The notes under the pieces were generated by a model. The model searched no databases. It was not told where the DNA came from and saw only the letters and a list, made by a program, of their open reading frames with translations. Made by a program: the position numbers and the translations under genes. Shown here piece after piece: positions 1 through 9,789 of a DNA stretch of 64,000 nt. Position 1 is the stretch's first letter, and each line of letters begins with the position of its first letter. Origin of the DNA: Podocnemis expansa. Lineage: Eukaryota; Chordata; Testudines; Podocnemididae. Where the stretch lies: the NCBI GenBank assembly GCA_007922195.1, contig ML681971.1:22977870-23041869 (forward strand), in the 5' to 3' direction.

Positions 1-255
1 CATGACACATTCAGTATTGCCTTACCCTAAACATCAAAAATAGTCACTAGCCTGGCTTAAATATATCATTAAAACTCACTTAAAAATAAAGAGATGTTTA
101 AAGAAATAATAAATGGGGAGGAGCTATTTTCTCAGACTTCTGGGTTTTGAGCCTTTAGGATAAAGTCAGATCATGTTTTTCTGCTTCTCTCTGCAACTTT
201 TTAGCCTGAGGGCTAGACATTTATGATTTTATTAAAGAAAAATTATGACACTGCC

Positions 256-823
256 CAATGTTCCCTCTAAGCTGATGATGCAGCTGAACAAGTTATGGGT
301 GCACAAGTTATTGGGGAGCCAGCAGGCAGCAGGGAAGAAGCCCGTTGGGGTCTGGAGAACCAGCAGGGAACTTTCTCAGCTGCATCATCATCTTAGAGCA
401 GTGGTTCCTGACCTTTTTCAGGCTGGGGACCCCTTTGTAACAAAAATATAATCTTTGTGGAACACCCCCCCCCCCCGGCCGGCTGATTATTTAATCTGGC
501 CTGCATGGGCAGACTCTGGCCCGCATCAGTGGGAGAGCTGGCGAGCAGCACTGCCACCACCATTGGCTGTACTACCGGGGAGCTGAGCCGTGGCGGCTGA
601 GGTCCCCTGCCTTTGCCCCTGCTAGGGAGCTGCTGTGGCCCCATTCCCCTGCCAGGCTACAGCCACAGATGGGGAAAGGCAGCCCTGGCAGGGAGCATCA
701 GGGCTGTAGCTGGATTCTGGCCCCGGGTAGGGAGAGGCTCTGCAGACCCCCTGCAAAGTGTCTGCGAACCTCTGTGGATCCCCGGTCCACAGGCTGGGAA
801 CCACTGGCTTAGAGGGAACATTG
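256..823. mobile_element. hAT-like non-autonomous element (CAATGTTCCC family), interrupted
   Basis: The ends form terminal inverted repeats: CAATGTTCCCTCTAAG on the left and its complement CTTAGAGGGAACATTG on the right. The same ends occur at 19622-19784 and 24387-24571, so this is a family. There is no transposase. The middle (399-806) is a second, later hAT element. The 8 bases on either side (acactgcc, cgctgcaa) match poorly, so the target duplication has decayed or the true end is shifted by a base or two. Confidence 0.7.
399..806. mobile_element. hAT-like non-autonomous element (CAGTGGTTCC family), nested
   Basis: It starts CAGTGGTTCC and ends GGGAACCACTG, typical hAT inverted termini. 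It is flanked by an 8-bp duplication with one mismatch: tcttagag at 391-398 and gcttagag at 807-814. That duplication is the inner part of the outer element's right terminus, so this copy jumped into the element at 256-823. It contains a poly-C run near 465-475. The right part (about 770-806) resembles the right end of 47766-48320. No coding sequence. Confidence 0.75.
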
Positions 824-831
824 CGCTGCAA

Positions 832-2365
832 AGTTTAAAATGGGGGAGCCCAACACAAACTGATTCGTCATGGGCCCTGCTCCCCCCTAGGGATGGCCCT
901 GGGTATAAGAAGCGTTAGTGTTTCTTAAACTTAAAGATTTCAGTGATTTGGAGGTACACTATTACTCTCAGCCGTTACTAGAGTACTTGCAATTTTCTGT
1001 GATTGTGTGAATGTAAAATTTTTTTTCTTTCATAATAGCTTGTACACTACAAGACTCAAGTATAAATCCTTCTGGAAAGTAGTCTTGGTAAGAGCTTTTT
1101 CCTTGGGTGTTAGCTCACTCCACAATTGGTACTTCTGTACGGCAGTCAGAAGTGTGTGACTCACTGCAGGACATATAAACATACCCAAGTTAGCTTTGAC
1201 CTGGCTGGTTCAAATAACAACAGCTAAGAAACCATGTCAGCATGGGCTAGTGACTTGAATATATAGCCAGGATCCTGGGCAGGACTAGACTAACACAGCT
1301 ATCCCTTTTGAAATTGTATATTCCAGCACTGTCACTAATCCACTGCTACGGTTGTTTAACCCAGCTGAATCAAAGCTGAGTTGGGATGATTGCTTGTGCT
1401 ATATAGGCAAACCTCTGATTGCAGGACAGAATAACTATTTATTCACTATAAATCTCTGCAGAATCACAGTCTCAATCTTATTCTGATAACATTTTCAGAG
1501 TATTTCTGTATATTCATTAAGAGATGCAGTTATGCAAGGTTATTTGGCTTTGAATTTTCAGAATGATGATAAAAATCCTGTGTTGTTACATAATGATTAG
1601 CCAATATTTACTTTGATAAGTGGCAGTGTTTAATTGGAATAGAATGGGGTTACTGAACAAATGATAAAAAATGCATCAAATTGTCTTCCTGTCGTTTTTG
1701 ATCACTATTGTACCTAGTAACCCAGACTTCTAGGCTTGTGCTCTGTGCAGAGCTTTGGAAAATTCAGCAGTTCATGTTAATATTTTCTTCAGTTTAAATT
1801 TGTGAAACATCATCTGAGATCTAGCTTCAAAAATCTCATAGAAAAATTAATTTGAAACTGAGTTTCACCTCGCTTCCTGTTGAGACTTTAAAAAAATTGC
1901 AATTAATCAGACCAGATTTGCTGAGATTAGGGTCCCTTTAAATGAAACTCAAAACAGGATTCTATGAGACAGGAGGACTTGTGCCTGATATTTCAGTTGG
2001 CTTTCATTATGTATAGTCATTCATATCTGACAGTATTTTAAACAGATTTTGTAATCAGTTTTCACAGATGTAAATTGCTATGCAAAGTGGTGGTAGACAG
2101 TGGAGACTCAGGCCCACTGGCTGTACAGATCCATGAAGATAACTGATCTGTACAATCACCCAGGATCACTTATGGGGGGCTGAATATGGGATAATACAAT
2201 ATTTAGATTTGAAGTAACTGCATATCACTGTTTGTTTGTGCACAGTATAAAGCAGTGACACTGGCTGGAAAACATTCATTTCTTGAGACATTTAAGGCTT
2301 GCTGGACAAAGCAATGAGCAATGGAAACTGGACTACAGGGAAAGTCCTATACTAACAAAGGGATT
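832..2365. other. Unique-looking non-coding DNA
   Basis: AT-rich sequence with no convincing exon on either strand. The only recognisable item is a 31-bp Penelope 3'-tail remnant at 1281-1311 (plus), which carries the family's conserved run ACTAACACAGCTATCCC. Confidence 0.5.
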
Positions 2366-2373
2366 GACTAGAT

Positions 2374-2745
2374 CAGGGGTCTGCAACCTGCGGCTCTAAA
2401 ACTGCATGCGACTTTTTGGCTGTCCCCTTGCAACTCTGGGCTCCCCTTGCCATCAGGGGACTCGGGGGGGGGGGGCTGTACCCTGGCTCAACCCTCCCCA
2501 CACCCCGCCACTAGGGAATCTTGCAGGTGGCCCAATCCCAGTCCCAGGCACCCCTTACCACGAGGGGACCCTGTGGGCAGCCTGCACCAGGATCTGGGCT
2601 CCCCCTGCCACTGGGGTGCCCTGTAGCAGAGGCCCTGGCCCAGCTCTCTCCAGGTAATGGTAAACTATACTTGCTGTGGCTTTCAGAACTCTTGGTTATT
2701 GAAGGAATTTTAAAATGGCTCTTATCTTTTGGGTGCTGACCCCTA
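2374..2745. mobile_element. hAT-like MITE (CAGGGGTCTGCAACC family)
   Basis: Begins CAGGGGTCTGCAACCTGCGG and ends with the imperfect complement GGGTGCTGACCCCTA. It is flanked by a perfect 8-bp target-site duplication, gactagat, at 2366-2373 and 2746-2753. The 372-bp body has no transposase and includes a poly-G run at about 2464-2474. The terminal sequence resembles Charlie-type hAT elements of amniotes. Confidence 0.9.
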
Positions 2746-2753
2746 GACTAGAT

Positions 2754-3894
2754 TGTACCTAAGAGAACAGTTTCATCTCTGACTTCTACCCTGAATCCAT
2801 AATATGAACTACATTCTGGAACTTTCATGTCCCTTTGTTCCAGTTGACCTGAAGCTCTTGTTATGCATACTCTTTGGTGGTGATGAATTTTCAAGGGAGA
2901 TTGATGGGTTCCATGCAAAGAGAATTCAAGATTATGTACACAGAAGTCTGTTTTTACAAATGTGGGTTTACCTTTTGAATTCTCTCTCTCAAAAAACTGC
3001 TACTTTTACAGCAAATAATTATCTGGTGTGTAGTCTCATATGGAAGCAATATTGCAAATCAACTGAACTAACTAAACTATGGTGTGATCCAAATTATGGG
3101 GGACAGAATGAGGAATACAAGAAAATTAGTGGCACAATATGCTTAAAATGAAGCACAGTTGAACATTGTCATTGCTAATCCAAATTCCTTGTGCTTCAGA
3201 GATGCCAGTGAAGGCAGCATCTCCATGCAGAATTTGGTCCTCAAGCTCTGTGGGCAAGGGTATCTATACTTCTAGTTGGGTACAGTGTTAGAAACTTCTC
3301 TGAATAATCATTGTCTTGAATTTAAGTATAAGCTGACCAGATACAGTCAGGGGGATGTTAATTGCTGTCTGAACGCCAACTGCAGCTTAATTTAAGAAAG
3401 TAGAGAACTTGCAGTATCAGTGAGATTTTTTTTTATCACTTCCACAAGTAGGTTTTTCTATTATCCTTTACTCCTAATGATCATTGCCTACTGCTGAAGT
3501 TAAAATATGATTTCAGGTTGTTCATGGAGGGAGTAAACACTAAGATGTGTTCAGAAGTCTTAATTCCTGAAGGAGTGAAGCAATCTGCCTGCAAAACAGA
3601 TTAATGCTGCTCAGATTTAATCATGTAAAATGCTGATGTTCTTGCTGCTGTGAACAATAAGAAGCGAGAAAAAAATAATGCAGACTGATGGGTAAAGCAG
3701 AAAACTGCTAGGATAAAACAGAAAACTCTTTCTCCTGCAGCTTTTCAGAAGTAAGTCTCACGGATGGCAGTGAGCTTGGACGCTTTGCTCCAAGATGCTT
3801 GATATGCAGCTTCTCTCTGTGGAAGTAAGGGGGATATTTCAGTGTTACAACATTTAGCAATCCTGCTCCTAAAAACTGATCTTTGTAATGAGTC
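2754..3894. other. Non-coding DNA, no feature recognised
   Basis: A 115-codon open frame at 2804-3151 lies here but has no recognisable domain, splice context or codon pattern; I take it as chance. The rest is AT-rich single-copy-looking DNA. Confidence 0.45.
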
Positions 3895-4251
3895 CTCTAG
3901 ATCAGTGGTTCCCAACGGCACACTGGTGTGCTGCGGCACCACCCAAAGTGTGCCGCGAGAATCTGGGAGAGCTGGAGTTAGAGCTCCCTCCCTGCTCAGC
4001 CCAGCCATGTGGGCTGTGCAGGGCCGGCAAAAAGCTAGTTGGGCTGGAAGCCTAAGCACTTTTCACTCTTGGCTCATCAAGGCACACTATCATTAGGATC
4101 TGTGCTTCGACTGAACTGCAGATTTCACCATTATCTGCCCATCACCTTTACATTGACATGCTAAAAAAGCAGGAGCAAGCAACAGACAGCACAATAGTAG
4201 GAATTTTCCCTTGGGCTCAGCTTTTGATTCCTCATTGTGGCCATTTATTCT

Positions 4252-4574
4252 AACAGATTTATTTTTCACATGAGCTTTCGTGGGAGAAAATCCCACTTCG
4301 TCAGATGCTTCGAAGATGAGTGAACTTACAGAAAGGAATGAAAATAAATGCAAGGGAGTGTAAAACATAGGATCAGGTCATCATATGTTTTACACCCCCT
4401 AGCATTTATTTTCATTCCATTCTGTAAGTTCACCTATCTTCGAAGCATCTGACAAAGTGCGATTTTCTCCCATGAAAGCTCATGCGAAAAATAAATCTGT
4501 TAGTCTTAAAGTGCCACACGACTCCTTCGGTTTTTTTGCTGGACTAGACTAACATGGCTATCCCTTTGGAAATT
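4252..4574. mobile_element. Penelope-like element 3' end, inverted head-to-head copy
   Basis: The left half (4252 to about 4374) is the PLE 3' region on the minus strand; the right half (about 4376-4574) is the same region on the plus strand, ending ACTAACATGGCTATCCCTTTG. The two halves meet at their truncated 5' sides. A 12-bp duplication, gccatttattct, flanks the whole unit at 4240-4251 and 4575-4586, so both halves arrived in one event. No coding region is retained. Confidence 0.88.
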
Positions 4575-5251
4575 GCCATTTATTCTGCCATTTTTTAATT
4601 TTGTGAAATATTGCCTTTTCCTTTTCTTTTTTTTACCTGTTCTTTTGCCTTTTCCTTTGACTTTATGACAATTTTTGGTTTGGCTTTGGTTAGATCAGTT
4701 TACCAGGTAGGTCCATATAGGTTGCTACATATAAATACAGTGCTGCCCTCTTAGGCAATCATTACAGCTGTGTGTGATGTCTGTGCTGTATCATTTTTTT
4801 TGTAAGTAATTTTTTAGCGTCTTCTGTACTTACTATTTAATATTTTTGAGGGGGCAAGAGTCTTATAAACTTGAGTACTTCAGAGAATTTCACTGAAATT
4901 TGGTGTTTTTCATTTATAGCTACACACTAGGAATCTTTTTTTTACTTATTTTTATTTATTATGATTATTTGTATTAAATGTCTAGTGCACATAAACCCAA
5001 GCCTATATGAAAAATTTGTAAGATTTGACTGCCAAAATTTTAAATGTGGTATTTGTTATTTTTGAGCCATCATTAATTTTACCACTTTTTATTTATTAAT
5101 TAATGCTCATACTTTTAAAAAATTTTTTAAATGTTCATTTTAACTTTGTAGTTCAGCATTAGCTCATTTATGTTAAGTGAAAGATGATCAACTTACAAGC
5201 TTCATGATGGGAAGATCTTTATAAATATCATGCCCAAGAATAATTTATGAG

Positions 5252-5306
5252 TTCCAGAGGGATAGTCATGTTAGTTCAGTTCAGCAAAACAAAAAAGAAG
5301 TCCTGG
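5252..5306 (-). mobile_element. Penelope-like element 3' tail fragment
   Basis: The sequence reads, in reverse, as the terminal PLE run: agtcc, poly-T/GTTTTGCTGAAC, then the TAACATGACTATCCCTC motif. About 55 bp. It is immediately followed by the G-rich block of the surrounding hAT element. Confidence 0.6.
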
Positions 5307-6150
5307 GGGGGTTTGTGGGGTGGTTAGGGCTGCAGGGGGGACTGGGGCCACAGGGAAGGTAGCAGTGAGGGCTGAAAGTGAGCCCTTTAGGGGGCCCCAC
5401 AAAGTAGTTTGTGGCAGGGAAAAAGCTCCCAGCCTGTCAGCCAGCCTGCAAACAGCCAAGGTAAGGGCTTTGAGGGGGGCTGCTGGGGGTTGTGGAGGGA
5501 AGGGGGTATGTGTGTAGCAGAGCTGGGTGGGAGTGGATGTGTAGCAGAGGGTGTGTAGCTGAGGTTGTGGGGTGGCTGTTTGGTTGGGGGGGGGTGTAGC
5601 TGGGGGGGTGAGCTGGGGGCTGGAGGGATAGTTCTGGCCCCTGCTGTGATGGGAAGGTCCATCACAGGCTGCAGGGGGCTGGTGGAGGGGGGAACGGGAC
5701 CCACTGGGGTGGGAGGGAGCAGCAGTGGGGTGAGGATTTCCCTGGGTGGCAGGGAGCCACTGTGGAGAAAGGGGGAAGTGGCTGCTGCATTGTGCTCCCC
5801 TGCCCTACCTTCACACTCCCCATGTTCCCCCCTGCCCCCCACACAAAGCCACTCCTGTTCTCCCTTCCCCTCTCCTCTCTTGGCATGTTTGTGCTGTTCC
5901 CCACATGGCTGCCCTTGTCCTCTTTGGCCACCCCTGCCCAGGAACGGTACTACCATTTCTGGCGCTCCCCTGCAATCAGAGCAGGTGCCAGCGCCCCCCT
6001 GCAATGCTTACCAGGCTTACTGGGTTGTGCCAGCCCTGCCCCTGCCCCTGCCCTGCCCTGCTCCCCACACTCACTCCCTGCCACTGCAAATAACTCCTGA
6101 CCTCCCCTGTCTTTCCATCCCTGCTCTGCTACCCCTACTACCCCAAATAG
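5307..6150. repeat. G-rich then C-rich low-complexity block
   Basis: From 5307 to about 5800 the plus strand is dominated by G (runs such as tggggggggg and repeated GTGTAGC, GGGGGCTG words). From about 5800 to 6150 it switches to C-rich sequence. The switch makes long open frames on both strands (up to 215 codons at 5565-6212), which I regard as composition artefacts. Confidence 0.6.
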
Positions 6151-6479
6151 CAGTATTTCCAAACCACTGTGCCATGGTTTATAAATATTCATATTATTCT
6201 GAGCTAATTTGAATATTCATGAGTTTTTAATGGTGGTGTGCCTTGAAAAATTTGAAGGTATCAAGGTGTGCCACAGCAGAGAAAAGGTTGGGAACCACTG
6301 CTCTAGATTTCAGTGTAACCTCCTCTGGCTTCAATTTGAAGTAGGCATAGTGAGGAATGATGGCTTCTGGGGTTAGAAATGGTATACAGAGCCTTTTGCT
6401 TCTTGCCTGTCTGTTCTAAGGCTTCTAATCCAGGTTGTTGTGGGGAAAATTACTGCCTGATAGTTTGGAGAGTCAAAAG

Positions 6480-7295
6480 CAGGGGTTGGCAACCCAAAAG
6501 AGAAGAGGAGCCATTGAGCCATTTCCTTCCGCCCTCCCACCACAACTGCATGAGCCTGAGCCAGCCCAGTGGCCGCGCTGTGGCCCCAGCACTGGCAAGG
6601 GGTGTGCAGGCACCTCGCACTCCTTCCGTCTCTCCCTCCGCCTCTCCCTCTGCTGGCGGGGCAGAACAGCCGTGCCCTGCCTACCCCAGTTGGCTGTCCC
6701 ACCCAAGAGCTGCCAGCGCAGAGCTGCAGCTTAAGGAGATGGGGCCCTGGAACGGCCCGCTTTGCGGAGTTCAGGCTTCTTCAGCCTGGCAACCCCAGAG
6801 CTGAACAGGCCTGATCCAGAGCCTGGGGGCAAGGCAGCCTGTGTCCAGGCCTGGAGTGGCTAGGTTGAAGTGGCCTGAACTCCATGGAGGGGCCATTGCA
6901 GGGCCCTGCCTCCACAAGCTGCAGCTCTCTGTGGCTGGTCTTGGGTGGGATGGCTGGCTGGGGGTAGGTGGGGCAGCACTGCTCTGCTCCACCAGCAAAA
7001 GGAGGGACGGAGGGAGCATGCGCCACCCGCACACCCCTCACCAGCGCTAGGGGCTGCAGAGGGGCCACTGAGCCGCTTCTGGCTCGTGTGGTTGTGGTGG
7101 GAGGATGAGGGTGACCCTGGTGCCCAGAAAGTGGGTTCCTGAACCAGCCAGCAGCCCCCTTATTAAGCCCTGATGCTGGGGCCAGCCGGGAGTCCGCGGA
7201 GTACACCTGGCTCCCTGGAGGAGATTGCCAGGGAGCCAGAAGGGGATGCTCAGGGACCAACAGGTGGCTCACTGAGCCTGCGTTGCTGATCCCCG
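6480..7295. mobile_element. Palindromic hAT-like element
   Basis: Starts CAGGGGTTGGCAACCC and ends GTTGCTGATCCCCG. Flanked by gtcaaaag (6472-6479) and gtctaaag (7296-7303), an 8-bp duplication with one change. The interior is a large imperfect inverted repeat: the arm at about 6600-6790 (tgctggcgggg, cagagctgcagctt, ggaacggcccgc, gagttcaggc) reappears in reverse complement at about 6865-7030. The 816 bp have no transposase; the several 60-190-codon frames come from its GC content. Confidence 0.8.
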
Positions 7296-7303
7296 GTCTA
7301 AAG

Positions 7304-8274
7304 GGTCTCAGTTGAATTTCTAATTCTCTTAATGTTTTTTTATTGAGCAATTTCACTCCAATGAGAGCCAAGTGAGTAATTTATAATGAATAAAATACCC
7401 AAATTTTACTTTCTGTTCAGAATTTTTCACTGGTATTTTTCTTTTGTTGTTTGAAATACTGTCAAATAATTTCTGCATAAATTTTGGTGTATAGCCTGTT
7501 CCCAAACAGTTCATTGCAAATATTTAATATTTCAGAGTGGATACCCAAGTCACATGGTGGTATTTCTGTTTTCTGAATGAGGGTCTTAGAATCAGATTTC
7601 TAATCAGAATGCTCAGTTATAAATTTGAAATTTGCTTTCTGGAAAAATTTATAACATAGTCTCAAAACTTTTGTGTGCAAACAGTCTTGCTAGTAAATCA
7701 ATTTTCTGTGATGATTTGCAGAAAACAAACATACTGGGACAGAAAGCAAATTAAATATTTTTAAACAAATATTTAGTGACAGCTTCACTTTGCAGTATTC
7801 AACCTACTCTAAATACCGTAGAGATTCACTTTAACTGAAACTGGAGTTGGCATATTATGTTTTGAAACAGTTTGGGCCATTAATTTTACTTCAGTATATC
7901 CAAGTCTGGTATGAATACATCCCACTGTATTCCAGATAAAAGCCAAAGGTTTCTGTTCCACTGGTACACAAGATTATTACTGGCCTATGCACAGAACTGT
8001 CCAATGACATGAGATTTTATGTTAGTATTCTATTGAAAACTGATCTATAATCTAACTGACTGATCTAACTAAACTATGCCCTGTCCTTGCTGATGATGAT
8101 CTTTGCTTTGAGCTGCCAGATTTTAATTACTGCTTTCTAGAAACTGACAAATTGAGCATTTCTAAGATCTGGGAAATGGAGTTTCACACTGTAGTCACTT
8201 ATATATTCCTTATTTTCTGTAGTGCTCTTATTTATCCTTTCTTCTAAATAGGTCCTTTGACAGTAAGGGTTTTT
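7304..8274. other. Non-coding DNA, no feature recognised
   Basis: AT-rich sequence without open frames of note, repeat termini or splice-flanked candidates. Confidence 0.4.
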
Positions 8275-8450
8275 CCTCAAAGATCTCAGATCACTTTAGA
8301 AACACTAAGCCTCACAATAGCCTTGGGAGTTGCACATTACAACAATGTCATAAAATAAATGGCCTCTTGCAGAGGTTAAATAATTCAGTCCAGATCACAG
8401 AGTGAGTAGATTTCTGAAGTTGGATTGAAACACCACTTTCTGAATCTTTC
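8275..8450 (-). mobile_element. MIR-like CORE-SINE fragment
   Basis: Recognisable MIR order on the minus strand: the CCTCACAATAGCC block, then gcagaggttaaataattcagtccagatcacag and a weak match to the remaining 5' part. About 170 bp, diverged. It is followed at about 8507-8524 by a poly-G run that begins ggcggggg. Confidence 0.6.
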
Positions 8451-9087
8451 AGGCTCTTTTTTTTGTAAGTATTGCATACCCCAACCCCCCTCCTTCTTAC
8501 ATTCATGGCGGGGGGGGGGGGGGAGTTTACATCATTTCATCTTGAAGACACACCCTCAGCACATGTTCCAGACTATGGTACTGCTTACTTTTGTTGTGGG
8601 AGATGTATGTTGCTAAATGAAAAAACTGTTAATGAGCTATCTTTAAAAAAAACTGGTTCCCTTTTTGTGACCCACCGTGCCAGATGTTTCAGGTGAGACA
8701 AGATTTGGGTTTTCTGTGCTTTCTTCTTGTTGTCTTTTACATTTCTGAATGCAGTTGCATTGCTGGCTCCAACCAGGGCATGGATAGTCAGAAAAGAAGA
8801 AACCATTAATTAGAAGGTTGGTAGGAAAGATTCTGCGAGCTTGAATACCAGGAATTTGAAGCTAGTAAAATGTTGGTTATTCATTTCTAGGAAAACTAAT
8901 CTGAACGTTGATTGAAACACATCAGAAAGTGAGAGCAAGAAAAAAAAATCTAGCTTTTAAATATATATATTTTAACTATTCAAATCAACCAGCTCAGCAT
9001 CCATTGTGTTCTTCTCCAGACCCCACAAACATGGCATACGCCCTCTTAGAGTCTTTGAATAATGAGTGTCCATATGAACCTGCCACT

Positions 9088-9785
9088 TAGAATCATAGAA
9101 TCATAGGGTTAGAAGGGACCTCATGAGGTCATTTAATCCAATCCCCTGCTAAAAGCAGGACCACTCTCACTAAATCATCCCAGCCAGGGTATTGTCTAAC
9201 TAGGCCTTAAATTTTTCCAAAGATGGAGATTCCACCACTTCCCTAAGCAACCCATTCCAATGCTTCATCACTCTCCTAGTGAGAAAGATTTTCCTAATAT
9301 CCAACTTTGACCTCCCCAACTGCACCTTGAAACCATTGCTCCTTGTTCTTTCCTCTGTTACTACTGAGAATAGCCTAGCTCCCTCCTCTCCGGAGCACAC
9401 CTTCAAGTAGTTGATTGTTGCTATCAAATCCCCCCTCAATCTTCTCTTCTGCAAGTTAAATAGGCCTAGTTCCTTCAGTTTCTCCTCATAAGTCGTGTGC
9501 CCCAGGCCCCTAATCATTTTTGTTGCCCTCTGCTGGACTCTTTCTAGTTTGTCCACATCCTTTTTGTAGTGGGGAGACCAAAACTGGACACAGATTCCAG
9601 ATGCGGCCTCACCAGTGCCGAATAGAGGTGATTAATCACATCCCTCGATCTGCTGGCAACACTGCTACTGATACAGCCCAGTATGCCACTGGCCTTTTTG
9701 GCTACAAGAGCACACTGTTGACTCATATCCAGCTTCCCATCCACCATAACCCCAAGGTCCGTTTCTACAGTACTGTTGCTTAGCC
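9088..9785 (-). mobile_element. CR1 LINE, 3' portion with end of ORF2
   Basis: The element lies on the minus strand with its 3' end at about 9090, marked by the octamer repeat AGAATCATAGAATCATAGGG typical of sauropsid CR1. The open frame at 9200-9556 encodes the ORF2 C-terminus (motifs [45 protein letters not shown]). Upstream frames (9544-9747) continue it with a frameshift. The reverse transcriptase core is missing, so this is a 5'-truncated, inactive copy of about 0.7 kb. Confidence 0.92.
9200..9556 (-). pseudogene. CR1 ORF2 C-terminal fragment
   Basis: A 118-codon uninterrupted frame. In CR1 this region follows the reverse transcriptase and has no known catalytic motif; the conserved words are [17 protein letters not shown] and the VMKHWNGL segment near the end. 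The start Met shown is internal to the ancestral protein. A frameshift near 9550 separates it from the preceding part (9544-9747), which holds the conserved DMSQQCALVAKKASGILGCI stretch. It will not be expressed as a functional protein. Confidence 0.88.
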
Positions 9786-9789
9786 GATC

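Larger units (their letters stand above)
3903..6300. mobile_element. Long (2.4 kb) hAT-like element with nested PLE fragments
   Basis: The termini are CAGTGGTTCCCAAC on the left and GTTGGGAACCACTG on the right. A perfect 8-bp duplication, ctctagat, flanks it at 3895-3902 and 6301-6308, so the boundaries are exact. Subterminal parts match each other in content (gtgtgctgcggcacc near the left end, ggtgtgccacagcag near the right). Inside are an inverted PLE insertion (4252-4574), a PLE tail (5252-5306), AT-rich DNA and a G-rich then C-rich block (about 5307-6150). No transposase frame is visible, so it is non-autonomous or has lost its gene. Confidence 0.9.

Noticed and set aside
2804..3151. 115-codon plus-strand frame
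   Set aside because: No homology recognised and no supporting splice or promoter signals; AT-rich chance frame.
5565..6212. 215-codon plus-strand frame and the opposing 205-codon frame
   Set aside because: Low-complexity G-rich then C-rich DNA; no domain, no splice context.
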